From positions 16,744,177 to 16,808,176 of the forward strand of contig NC_057791.1 of assembly GCF_014905175.1 (NCBI RefSeq): DNA of 64,000 bases, read 5' to 3'. Positions 23,401-36,900 of this stretch are shown here, piece by piece. The notes beneath the pieces were generated by a model. That model saw only the letters and a program-made list of their open reading frames with translations. It was not told where the DNA came from and did no database searches. The position numbers and the translations under genes are program-made. The DNA comes from Aphidius gifuensis. Its lineage: Eukaryota > Arthropoda > Insecta > Hymenoptera > Braconidae. How positions within the stretch are numbered: the first letter of the stretch is position 1; the number at the start of each line of letters is the position of its first letter.

Positions 23401-26400
23401 AATCACAGAAGAATTGAGTCCAAGTATTAATATATATGTATATCATTTAAATTTGCAAATATACATATATTTTGAATGAAGTGAAAATGTGTGCTGGTTG
23501 TTTGACAGTTTATATATATAGAGAGATAAAATGATCTCTCTGTGATGGCCAAGGGAATTCTCATTGTTGAAAACAGAACGAACATACCCTTATCTTAAAT
23601 AGACCAGAATTCCAATTCTAATATTAGTGTGAGAAGATGGACATATTGAGGCAGTCAAGCAAATGACTTAAACTCTGTATATATGTGTCCTCTATTTCAT
23701 CTCTATTGTTATTTGTGAGTGTGTGGTGGTCTTGATGGAAGCTTGATTGTCTCTTAGATGTGTGCACAAGTAGAAAAGCGATTGTGCTAATTTATAAGGT
23801 TAATAAATATTCAAAAAACTTAATTAATTTTAATTTTTTCATCTTCAAATTTTTACAACAATTATCTCTTCAATTTTTTGTTTCATTTTGTTGAGCTTTC
23901 AGTAATTTTTTCGACTTGTTTTGAGTCGATAAAATACATTGACTATTCTTTGTTTTTTTGTTCAATCAAAAATAGATAAAAATTCAAATTAAATATTAGA
24001 CAAATGAAAAAAAAAATATAGTAAATCGATTTACCGATCGGCAATGTTCAATTGAGTATTTTTTAATAGTAAAAATAGAAAATATATTTAATACTCGTGA
24101 CCTTTGTATAAATTACCATGTAATTTTTTGGTTAGACGATGAAAATAATGATCAAAAATTCGCATGGTGTTATACAAAGGTTCAAAATGTGTAGCTGGTT
24201 TAACTTTATTTTTTTATTGTCCTAACCACACACATGCCCAACATGAATCTATGATTTAAATTGTTCGTTATTGATGTTACAAACCTGATCAAACATATTC
24301 TATTTGTGTCTGTGAAACTATTTACACTTGATTATACATCAATTTAACTAATAAATTCATATATTTCCTTTGACAATCACAAACAATTTAAATATCATAA
24401 AAATTTAACAAAAAAAACTTTAAAAATATTATATAAATCTTGTTGAACTATCAAAAAAAAAAAAATTGTTAAAAGAAAAAAAAAAAGACACTTTGATTTT
24501 AAAAGATGAGAAGAAAATTTGTATTATTTTGCCTTCGGCAAGTTTTCCTCAGTCAGGCGTATACGATTAAATGGTATTTCATTTTATATACATATATACT
24601 TGTGTATATACGTTAACGTGGAAAACTTTGACGCGCGTTCGTTCGCACCGTCGGGCAGGGATCGTACGATGCGACTTTACTATAAAGAGAGAAAGTAAAA
24701 AATTCTATGGATTCAAGTTCAGTCAGTGAATGAGTTTTCGATTCACCGCTTTCTATATGAATTTCATATTGTCGACCCTCGTTAGAGATATGTTGAATTT
24801 ATCAAATAATTATTTATTTTTTTTTAAATTAATAAATAATTAAAAATTGTACAATGATGATCAAGAGAATCTACATGGTCATGCAACAAATATCTCGATC
24901 AATTATATCAGACACATATTGTCTAGTTATTCAACGATGCGTACTATCAATAGAGAAATACCACAAATACAAATCTGCATATATCTATCTTCAATTCATC
25001 TTGTTACACTACAATATACACAGTAGTTAGTTTTATGTATACAAGTAGTATAACTTCATCAATTGTATATATACATGTTCACATGACTCTACGATGTGTG
25101 ATTGATTTTGGATCGATATTAATTAAAAGGCTTAATGATCCATCTGATTGGTGTGTGTCTCAAGGACCTCGTTAACATGTGGATCAATTTTGTACACCCT
25201 CAAATTCAACGTCAATATATATACGACAACCTCATCAACCCCTTATTGTTGTTTACAATTCACTGATAAACATCATGATTAATAACAACAATAAAAATAT
25301 ATATAAATAAAAAAATTAAGAGAGAATTATATTTAAAAATAATAATATATATGAAACATTTAATTTAATCTTCTATGCCCAATATCATCATCCCTGCTGA
25401 GCAATCAGCCAAGTCAACTTGTGCCAATCGATTGACAATTTATCCATTTTTATCATTATTATTTTGGTCTCCCTTCATGCCGAGTTTTTCTCTTTCTTCA
25501 TACACCCCATGAGACTTTAATTTTTGTTCTTCATGGTTTAATTTAACCCTGAATCACCAGGACTTCAAATACACAATTTTATGATGAGAAAAGTTTAAAT
25601 AATTAAATAAGACACACGATAAAGGGATTGTTCAATTACTATGTTTATAATTTTATTTTTGCCAACAGTTGTCGTCTTATATATTTAACAAATCAATATA
25701 TACTTTTCGTGTTATTCTTTTTTTATATACTTTTTTTCACATAAAATAGAATAAATAATAAAAAAAAAAAAAAACTACATGTACATGCAGTTTAAGTTAT
25801 ACCTCCTCAAGTATATATAAAATTGAATTTTTTTTTTTTTGTTGCATGATAAGAGTAGTATAATTTTCAATAAAATAAAAATATTGATTTAAACAATAAA
25901 AGTTGAATGGACTCTGTAAAATTTATTAAATGTCATTTTTGATTTTTATATAGATGAAATTTTATATAAAATACTTTAAAGTAAATTTTTAACTGGAATT
26001 TTATCTTTATTTTATTTTCTGAATAATTAGTTTTGAAATGAGATAGATGAGCTGGAATCTATACTTTTCACGTGGAAAAAAAAAACTGCTAAAAATTGAA
26101 TTAAAAAAATAACATGAAATGCAATTATTCGCCAATTGTAAAGTGGGGTTCCACTGGATTTGATGTAGTTAATTAATATCCTCTTTTATACACCCTTACA
26201 CCCTTATTTTTGTTGGATATTACTAATTAAAGTCTCGTAACTAGTGCGAATTTCAAAGTTAAAATCTATCAAAAGATCAAATTGTAAAACCGGACAAACT
26301 GTCTGTGACAGTGGTGTTGAAGTAAAATTAAGGGAAAGAGTAAATGAAGAATATAAAATGAGGAAAAAGAGTATTGTATACATGTATTTTAAAAATAGGG

Positions 26401-27400
26401 ATGATTGTGTGTATGTATGCTGATGCCTAGAGGCTTTCAAACACTGACTGAGACAATTTTCGATTAAAATGAGATGAAAATAATTTATCATATACTCGTT
26501 TAATTAAATTTTCGCGTTGTTAAATTTATTTTATTATTTCTTTTATTATATTCTGTTACAATATACATACATGTTGCTCATCGTGAAGCTTCATATTTTG
26601 CTTATCGGCCTCACGCAACTCGCAAGTGTTGCAACAAAATTCCCTTTTATTCATAATCCCAAATCCCCTCTTTATAAATTAATAACAATATACAAATGCA
26701 CTCTCATACAGACATTTTTTATTTTACTCATTCGCTTTATCAAAAAATATAAATAAAAATTTTTTTTTTTTTCATTCTTTTGCTTATATGTGGTTATGAA
26801 TTTTCATCGTGATTTTTTTATCATGATGAGTATTGTCAATTTATAACCACACTACTATTGTCATAAAAAATACAAAAATAATTGGTTTTTTTTTATTATT
26901 ATTATTTTTATATAATAAATAATAATAGTTTATTTAAAATTATATTTCTGGAAACATGAAAGCTTTATAAATAAATCAATTGAAAAAAAAAATAAATAAA
27001 TTTCAATGAAATTAAATTAATTTTTTATATTGATATTTTATTATATAATAAAAAAAATAAATGTTGAATACTGATGATGAAATCAGTGAAGGGTAGATTA
27101 CTATCAGTCAGAGTATCTGGCACCTGTGAAAAACCACAGTATTGCATGAAGTTTGTAGCATTAAGTTTGTAAGTCACGTACGCACGATTTCCGGAAATTC
27201 GTCATTTATCCGGGAGTATTTTTGGTCGTCTACCCTCGTTGGGACACTCCATGAAATCAGTGAGCGAGATAGAAAATATCTAGAGGATATATCTTTGCAG
27301 GTACCACACATAGGGATGAGTATTTTTCATGAGGAACAGGATTTCCCGTTTTTTTTCCTTGAATAACGCTTGCGCAGTTATTCAAATCGAGTGGGTGGTA
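20464..27400. other. intergenic spacer upstream of the RYK-type receptor
   Basis: Nearly 7 kb without a gene I can support. GC-raised patches occur at about 21010-21170, 21960-22020, 24600-24790 and 24880-25270; the 24.6-kb patch has core-promoter-like features and is listed separately. The rest is AT-rich with many homopolymer runs. Some of these patches may be enhancers or untranslated upstream exons of the receptor gene. Confidence 0.4.
24600..24740 (+). promoter_or_regulatory. CpG-rich patch with TATA- and Inr-like motifs
   Basis: About 24610-24680 is unusually GC- and CG-rich for this window (GACGCGCG, GTTCGTTCGCACCGTCGGGC, ATCGTACGATGCGAC). It is followed by TATAAAG at 24681 and Inr-like TTCAGTCAGT at 24719-24728. 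The TATA-to-Inr distance is about 40 bases, longer than the usual ~30. It may be an upstream promoter of the receptor gene, 3 kb before its start codon, or belong to a noncoding transcript. Confidence 0.3.
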
Positions 27401-27802
27401 TTTCTTCTTCTCGCTTCGCTTTGATATCGTCAGTACAAACGTCGACGCAGTGGGCAACACATTATCATTTTTATACATTTAAAAAAAATTTTTTGTTAAC
27501 CACGTGATTCAGTCAAACAATAACATTCACTATCAAAATAAAATCATTATTATTTTTTTGTCAAATAAACAATTATTAAAAGTAAAAAAATTTTGAAATA
27601 AAAAAATAATAGTTTATTAATGTAAATAATTTATATTTTATATTATTTTTAATTAATTTAAAATGAAAAAAAGTTGATAAATTTAATTACTGTTAATTCA
27701 TAGAATTTATTTATTTTTTTTTTTTTAAAAAAAGTTTATCAAATGTGATTGTGTTGTGATGAAAAAATTAATATCCAAATTTGGATTAATAAGAATGTGA
27801 CA
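27050..27802 (+). promoter_or_regulatory. likely promoter and 5' UTR of the RYK-type receptor gene
   Basis: The block at about 27060-27475 is GC-raised relative to both sides. It contains an NRF1-like TTGCGCA core (27370-27376), an Inr-like TCAGTA (27430-27435) and GTCGACGC. It sits 330-740 bases upstream of the receptor start codon. Open frames on both strands here (27142-27366 plus, 27257-27478 minus) reflect base composition and show no domain. The TSS is inferred only. Confidence 0.35.
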
Positions 27803-27926
27803 ATGTGGTGGTGTAGTTTTATTAAAATTATATATTTACGGATTTTATTATTGCTTGTTTTAATCGGTTGCAGTGATGGTTATTTAAATATTTTTATAAG
27901 TCCATCTCAAGTAATGAAACTAATGG
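27803..27926 (+). CDS. RYK-type receptor exon 1: signal peptide and WIF start
   Basis: The ATG at 27803 begins MWWCSFIKIIYLRILLLLVL. The frame is open further upstream to an ATG at 27749, but starting at 27803 puts the hydrophobic core at a normal signal-peptide position. Cleavage is likely near SDG-YLN. The exon ends ATGG|GTAAGC in phase 1, inside the first WIF strand region (KLMG). Confidence 0.85.
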
Positions 27927-30900
27927 GTAAGCTGTAAAAAAATGAAATAAAAGTATAAAATTAACATCTATATAATTGTTTTTTAAATTTTACATCTAGC
28001 CACAAAATTTTATTAAAGTTTTATCAAAATTCATTTGAATATACGGGTTTGTATATACACCAGTAAATTTTAACTACGCATAGTCAATACACAGACGAAA
28101 TGTGTTATAGTCTTTTTGTTTATATTTGGCAAACTTCCAAGAGACTTGTTAAACATCAAATGATTCGGGGTATGTGGTGGTAAAAAGGTTAATATCAACA
28201 ATTTTATGTTAACCAAAAATTTAACGACTCACAAAAAGCTTTTTTTCTTTTTATGAGCAATACTGATTAATAACTCGTATATTATTTCAATTAAAAATTT
28301 TTGATTATTTTTTTATAATTAAATCAAGTTTACAAAGTAAAATTTTATTTACTTTATTTATTTTTATAAATTTTCATTCACCAATATTTTCTTTACTGAG
28401 ATTGGATTATTATCTAAATTTTTTTTGTTTATTCATTCGCATTTCGTTGCTCCCCTGATTCGTTGGTAAGGGGATTAAAATTTTGTTTAGAATTTTTCAA
28501 AAAAAGATATCGAAAAAAAATACCGGAGCAATAGAAAGAGGAAAATAAAAAAAATAAAATTTAAAATCAAGAGAACTAATGAATGCAATTGATTGATTTT
28601 TGTCGTCTGGTTCATAACTCAATGACACCTTTTTAAATTGCCAATAAAATATTGAATGAAAATTTTTACACATCAAAATGAACAAATGAAAAAAAATAAA
28701 TGAAAATTTTTACACATTGAAATGAAAAATTTTTGTAAAATCAAATGAACAAAATTATCTTTGTTTTTTTTCCATCATTTTTAGCATACTATTGACATGA
28801 AAAATAAAAAAGTCAATTTAACGTATCATTTGAAATAATACTCTAAAAAAAAATGTACACATTTATTCATGTATCAATCGAAATGTTTATTTTCAATAGA
28901 TCTATATAGATTTGAAGATTTAACGTGTACTTTCGTCACTCATGTGAACAAAAAAAAATCTACGAGTATCCTTTTTTTTTTTTTTCATCCCTTTTTTTTC
29001 CAATAAACAAATAAAAATATAAAATATACAATACCCGAGGCAAAACAATATGCATTTCCAATGGATATATATTTATTTTATATTTTTAAAAAATTTATAT
29101 AAACTTTAATTTTATTTTTTTCTGTCGCTCCGTTAAATTGTCAAGTTTTATTCGAGTTGAAAAATATATTATTCCATATATATTCATTTTATAGTGACAA
29201 AAAGTAATTCATATTTTTATTTATTATATTTTTTTATTTATTTTTCAAAGCTCAACAATATATTCTTCGTTAAACCAAACACATATTTTTATTTTAAACA
29301 ATATATAATACCGAAAAAATTATTTGAAATTTACTTTGCCTCAATATATTTTTCCTCTCGAGATTTGATATTTTAAGTAAACTGTTGTTTTAAATATTAT
29401 TTTGTGTAATGTAATTTAATATACACATATATATTTTCAAGATAAATAATGTCTATGACAAAAAGTATATATCATTTTATGAATTTTATGATTCATCATC
29501 CCCAAACCGCATGCTCATACAGTAGACTGAAACAAGCAAGTGGATATACTATTCATTAAATAAAAACAAAATATCGTTTTATTGAAATAGCACGTGCGTT
29601 AGTAGGGTGTGTCTTTGAGGGGCACTTATCATTCTCTACATGACTAACTTTAAAATACATACGTATATATAAATTTTAAATTTAAAAAAGAAAAAATACA
29701 ATTTTTTTTCTCTTCCTTTCAACGATGTGGATTTATCATGATAGTACCTTTAGAGTATATATATTTTTAACTGAATTAATATCATCTCTTTACTTTGAAT
29801 CAACAATGAATTTATGTATCTTTGCCTTTGTGCAAAATATATCATGTAAAATATATTTTAAAATTTTCGTTCATTCCGATTTTTATGAGGCTTCATCGAA
29901 GCTACTGAAGAGAAAAAGTGGAAAGCCACTCAATTACTCAGGTGAACTAAAATTTAATAAAAAATTTTTTAAATTAATATATGTAGAAAAAAAGTTTTTA
30001 TTTTTCTAGTTTTTTTAGTTCAATATAAACAAGTAGATTTAATAATTTTATTTTTTAAAATTATTATTTATTAGTTTTATTACTGATAAAGAATTTATAA
30101 ATTTTTTTTTTTTTGTAATAATTTATAAAAAAAATAATCTTTAAGATTTTTTTTTTTTTTTTTTTGTTTATTTGAATCAAAAGTTTTCTCGTTCAAGACG
30201 TGTCAACTCGAGAAAGATTGAACCACTCGATAATATTTCTTCATCGTTGTCTCCTGTCAGCGATAAAACAGATTTTATTTTATTCATATTTTTTTATCAC
30301 AGATTGCTATCATGTATTTTTACATGAAAAATTTAGGTCAAAAAAATATTACAAGATGAATTTTTTTTATCTATTTTATACTGATTTTAATAATTTATTT
30401 AAAAAATATATTTTATCTTATAATTTTAGATTGAATATTTTAAAAATGGAAAATTAAAAAAATATAGTAGTTTTATTTTTGGATAATGAGAATTTTTGTT
30501 ATTTAATTTATTTGGGTTATATATTGATTTTAAAAATATAATGGATAAACTATCTGGTGTCTCTTACAAAACTCCAGAAAAGAATTTTAGAATCCAAGCT
30601 TCTTGAAAGTCACTTAACTTAGATTGCACTGGTAAAATGACTTTACTTTTGTGAAAAGTTTTTTCTTCATGGACCGTGAAACATGACGAGAACGATGCAA
30701 TTTGAACCACTGTCTTCAAGTAATCTTGAAAAATATAAAATAAAAAAGAAAATTTCATTTCTAAAAATGAAAAAAAAAAAAACTAATATAACGATAAATA
30801 ATAAAACTCAGCTGTGATGTAAACAACATTGATAAAAAAGTAATCTAAAAAATAATTCAACTATACATTGTTCGAACAAAAATAAATTTAAATAACTTTT

Positions 30901-33900
30901 TTTTCCTTCAAGTTAAATTATTATGATTATTTTTTTTGTTTGTTATTCCGACTTTTGATTGACCTTTGTCCGTAAATAAACTTGACTATGTGAATACAGA
31001 GTCCAGACAGTGCAAACAAACTGTGTCACATTTGTACGTTTTTGCCAACCCTAAAAGTAAATGGATAAAAAGAAAAATAAAAATCAATTCAAACGCGTTT
31101 TTCAAAGTGTCATTTTCCAACACTATTTCAAAATGAGTTTCTACATCGTTTGCATTATTATTTCCATCAAATACAATACTCAAATATATAGTTGTATATT
31201 ATATCCATAGCTTACAGTCGTTGCACAACGGGAATTTGTAGATTGAAATGTTGCCAAAGGTAGAAATATCTGATGAAATGTCAGAACTTTGAATGTTAAA
31301 TTATTCGGATATTCGTTATACCACATTTACCGACAGCTTTTTGATTTTAACATGATGAAAATATAATTATCTCATATATACAATATAAATTTTCATTTAA
31401 TTATTGATTAGTTTAATATGAAAATTTAATTAACAATAATTAGATAATTTAATTATCATCAATATTATATTTGTATTTTAAAAAAGTACAGCTGTCTTTC
31501 GCTTCTGTAAATAGAAGAAAAAAATTTATCAAGCTATTCTTTAGCTGACAATTAATAAATAGTTTAAAATTATTAATTACATATCTTGAAAAAAGAATAA
31601 AAAATCCGTTTGCTTATGAGTTTAGTCACGCGATTTATACACAAGCAATTTGTCGGTTTAAATATCAACTGATATCGTTAATCGTCTGCAGTGATGTTAT
31701 AAAATTTTGCATTAAAATCCAATACAGTGTTCATCAGTCTTTGAATATATTCATGTCTCTGATAGGCCAAGACATAACTTCCGCTGGCTACTATCTCAAA
31801 TTCACTCCCCACTGAGCACTTATTCATGTTACTTAAACATTACATTGCCATATGGTATACGACAATACTTAACACTCTAAAAAACACATACACACTTTAA
31901 TAAATAAAATCCCTCTTTCTTTCAATTTACCATCAACCCCCCCTGACAAGTTGCTTTTTAGCATCGTAAAAACTTGATTACCTTGCCTTCGATCTCTTCC
32001 ACTTTGCTATGCTTCCACTACCAACTGCTTGGTTTTTTTTTTCTTTTATCTTTTTGCACAATTTTTCAATGAATTTTGCTTTTCTGATTGGAAAATTTAA
32101 AAGCTCTCTTTGTGATGAGGAAAAAAAATCAACCTTTGAGATAAAAAAAAACATAATTTTATTAATTTTAAATTTTAAAACATGCATCATATGGATTTTT
32201 TTTTTATATTTACACAATGATGTATTTTTTTGTTTGACTTTCTATAACTTTTTATTTATTCCATCATCGTATTTTTTTTTTTATATCGACAATATTTTCC
32301 AATAGTTTCTTAATTAGGAATTCGTCGCCAATCACGCAGTCTGTTTCATCGCTACGATGAGGAATTTTTTTATATTGAAACTCACGAGGGATGTTTTTTT
32401 ATTATTAAAAAAAAATCACAGCTAAAAATATATATATTTGCGAGACAAAAATCATGATCAACTAAAATTAAACTCTGTTTTTTTCCCGAAGGTATGCAAA
32501 ACTACTCAATATTTATCACTTCGCTTGCACATAGATAATAAATAAAAATAATTTAAAAAATAAAATTTGAATTATCATATTCAGTGTAGGTAGTCTTTGG
32601 GGAATGAAAATAAAAAAAAAAAAGAAAAATATATATAAAATTTAAATTTACCAAGAATGTTTTTTCATACCCCTTTAAAATAATTTTTTTAATTTTATTT
32701 TTCATTGTTAAAATTTGTGATTTTAATCAAATTAATGGATACGTCTTGATAAATATCTGAAGCTCGAATTTTTATACACCTCACTTGTCAATAATTAAAT
32801 TTACTTGAAAAAATAATAATAAAAAAATCAACGATAAAAAGTGAATTTGTCAATATTATGAATTTACTGTATTCGTAATTTTATTCAGGAAATAAAGGGT
32901 TGAAAAAATAATAAACTTGATGTAAAAAAAAATGTTAAAAGTTAGTCACTGGTTTATGAAGAGTATCATAACGAGAAACTCTCAAAATGTGATTTGCATT
33001 AAGTAGATATTATGCAAACGTATTATATTTCACAGTTGATATAACACACAAAAGTTATATCATCTCAGCTCGTTACATCTATAATTGTCAACATTAAAAT
33101 TTGAACTCTGATAATGTTATTTAATTTGATGTACATATTTATTAATTATAACGAAAAATAATTATTTACTTGAAAGGATAAACAAATAATAATCCTACAA
33201 AGTTAAGTAAATAAAAAAATATATTATTCAATTTTTAAGTAGTAAAGCCTTGTTTTTGTCAGACAAAATGAATTAACAGTTTTTAATTTTTAATTAGCGC
33301 TTACTCTTATATTCACTGATGAAAAAAAAATAATAGTTTTTTGTCTATCTCGTAGATTTTAGTATTTAAAATTTAAAAATATATATTTTAAATATTTTCT
33401 AAATTTTAAAATTAAATAACTGTAAAGTATTTATTTTTATAAATCGAGAAAATCAACAGAAAAAATTTAATTATAAATTTTAAATACAATTATTTTTTAC
33501 ATTTATTATTTTTTTAAGTAGAACAAACTTATTTACGTCAGACAAATGAAATTAATATTTTTTTAAAATTTAAATTTATAATTACTGTGGTGCTCGAGCT
33601 AAAATGAATGTCATTAAATTTATAATATATATTCTTTTATAAATGAAAAATAATTATATTTGTATAGAAAAAAAGATAATATTATAAAAATTTTTTCATA
33701 TATAAAATGAAATGATGAAAAAGAATGTCACTCAGGTATCGTTTTGCTTTGTCAATTGGATATTATTACAATGAAAATTTCAAAAAAATATTATATATAT
33801 ATATCTGAAATAAAAATGTGTATATATTTGCAAGCTCGGCTCGTTTCGTATATCAATTTCCCTCAGTAAACGAGCAAGCAGTTAGGCAAACTCTCTCGCA

Positions 33901-36900
33901 CTGTTGAATCGCTTTTGCAAAATGCTGAAACAATCGATAATTGATATGCCATGATGGGCACTAACGCGAGCGCATACTCACACCAATTTTCATATATACA
34001 CCAAACACTGCACCCCTTATTCCTCTTTATCATTGTCGAAAGGGGTTAAAATTCCAGAAACAGTTTTCCAAAATGCGTCAATATTGATCAAGGACCACTC
34101 ATAAACTCTACGAAATTCACTTTATATATTAATAATATACCTAAAAAATATTTTTATAATTTAAAAATCAATATTTTAAATATAAACTTTACATCTTGTA
34201 CATACATACACCAAGTAAAGAAAAAACTTTTGTTTAAAAAAAAGTAAAAAAATATATAAAAACTCACGCAAGTGATGAATAATTAAGAAGCAAAGCTTTT
34301 GTAAATGCAAAGCTTACTTCTTTTCGGATTACTTTGATAAATCCTCTGTATAAAAAAAATAAAAAATAACAGTCAATAGAACTTTTACATTATCTATAAA
34401 AATAAGGATAAATTTTTTTTTTTAAAAAACTTCAATAAAAAGCTGATGAACAAATGAGAAATCAAAAGAAAAAAAATACAAAAGACTTGGTTAAATTTTA
34501 TTTTTAACTTGTCAAAAGTATATTATTTATGTGTTTTTAAATTTTTCTTTTTTATTTCAACACAATTGTTGTATAATAATAAATAAAAAAAATAAAATAC
34601 TTGATAAAAATGATGATCAATTTAACGAATGACCAGACATGTCTGTCGTAGGTGGTGAGTTATCCGAATTGGTGTTCGTATGACTATTTAGATTCGAGTG
34701 TAGGATAACGTAAACCAGGATGTTTTATTGCTAAATCGGACACTTGTACACGGTTCATGCAAACATGCTTGTGCAAAATGACGAAATATCAGTCTATATA
34801 TGAATATATTTACGACAAACCACAAATGGTAATTTGTGATAATAAATTGATGATTACATTTGTCATAAATTTTGACATATTATACACTGTTATATCCAAT
34901 TTTCTATGATTAATGCTTTATCCAAAATCAATACTCTACATTAATATATTTTTTTTTTTAATTAAAACTATTTCTAAACATCAAGATTAACGATTATAGA
35001 TTTTTATTTTTCATTTGTATATTACTTGTTTGAAGGGGGTTTATATAATTAAAAGAAAAAAGAGAAATATATTTCGATTAAAATTTTAACAATAGATGGA
35101 TAATGTTGCCTGGATTTTTGACTTTTATAATTGTATTTTATTTTAAACAATTGATGTGTTTAAAATTACTTTACTATTGATTTTAAAATTCATTGAATCA
35201 CTTATAATTTAAAATCAATTTACATAGATTTTTATTTAATTTTTAAATGATAATAATAATTATTGTCAATGAAAAATAATAAAAAGAAAAATATAATTTT
35301 CATAGAGAGAAAGTGATTAAATTAAATAGTATTTTTTTTATTTTTGAATAATAATTATTTTCTGTTTGTTTACAATGTTGAATTTTAATTTAAAAACGAT
35401 CTGTCAAGACGACTTACTTTAGTGAGGATTTAAGAGAAACTTTAAATTGTTGAGAATTCAATTTACTACACAGTTTGTTAAGGAGGTTCTGTGTGAAAAT
35501 TAAATTGACGACATTGCAAAATTTTCATCAAAATTTTCCATCAAATTCATATATGTTTATTTTATATAATTAAATTTATCAAAATATATTTCAAGCTTTT
35601 TTTTTTTACTAATATTATCACTATTTATTATTAATTCAAAAAAATTTAAATAATTTTCATTTCAAAAGTCAAACAAATGAAAAAATATATTTAACAAAGA
35701 TCAAGTATTTTTTTTTTTTTCATGACAAACATTCATAAATATGAAGTATGAAAATTTCATTTTGAATTATTTCAATAACTTGGAAATTACAGTTTGTCTC
35801 GTGGAATTTTTGACGTAATGAAAAAGCCAGTGACATTGCATTTTTTTTTTTATGTAATGAAAATATTATGAAGCTATTGAATAATGTCTTTTGCTGAGTG
35901 ATAAAATAATCATCATCTTATAATTTTGTCTTGTTTCATATTTGAATTTTCTAATCTACATTTATTTATTTATTTTTTCATTTTTCAAACAGACAATCGG
36001 ACATTTCTCGGTGCTATTCACTTGATACCTCTTTGTATATATACACTAATTCAATTACAATTCTCATTCAATGATAACCCCTTTTTCTACTTTTGTATCT
36101 TTCATTTTCCCCACAAACGGCGTGTGCGGTTCTTTCGTTTTCCCATCAGACCTTTGAGAATATTAGACAGTTGTTGTTTGTGTTTTTGTTGTGAACACAC
36201 ATATAGTTAAAAAAATAAAACAGAAAATGTATATAGTGAAGAATGAGACTGTTAAAATAAACAATTGGTGGTAACCGTTGACAAGTCGTTACGTTTCTGT
36301 CGTAAACTTACTGAGTTTATTTGTACAAAAAGAAAATAGAATAAAAAAAAAAAAAAAATTAATGAAGTAAGGGTAAATTTCCAACATATTGCTAAATTGT
36401 AAGTGAGTCGAAAATCGTAAAAGACTTTAAGACAGATAATTGTTTTCCAAGATAAATTATTATTTCAAATTAAATACAAATTTTTTTCGAAATGTCAATT
36501 TTGATATTTTTGATTGATATCAGTTTTTTTTTATATTCACAATGAATTTTTTATTGAATTTTTCATATTGACATTGTTTTCCATCACTTTACCCTTGAAT
36601 ATCTGTATACCACATTTGAAACAAGCTTTTATTTTTTATTTTTACTGACACATGAGAAAATAGCAATTTTACACAGTGTCGAAAGCAGAAAATGTTTTTC
36701 TGTTGAAATGTTAAAAATAAATTACAATTCAGTATATAAATTCACAATGCACATAAACAAATAACTTTATCTATATTTCGACATTATTTATTTATTAAAT
36801 AGTAAAAAATAAATTTGAAAAAATCAAAATAAACAAAAGACTTGAAAAAATTAAAAAAAAGTTTTAAAAAATGAAAAGATCCTATCACCTTAAACAACGC

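Noticed and set aside
27142..27478. Overlapping 73-74-codon frames on both strands just upstream of the receptor
   Set aside because: Both strands are open because the promoter/5' UTR region is GC-raised; neither shows a domain.
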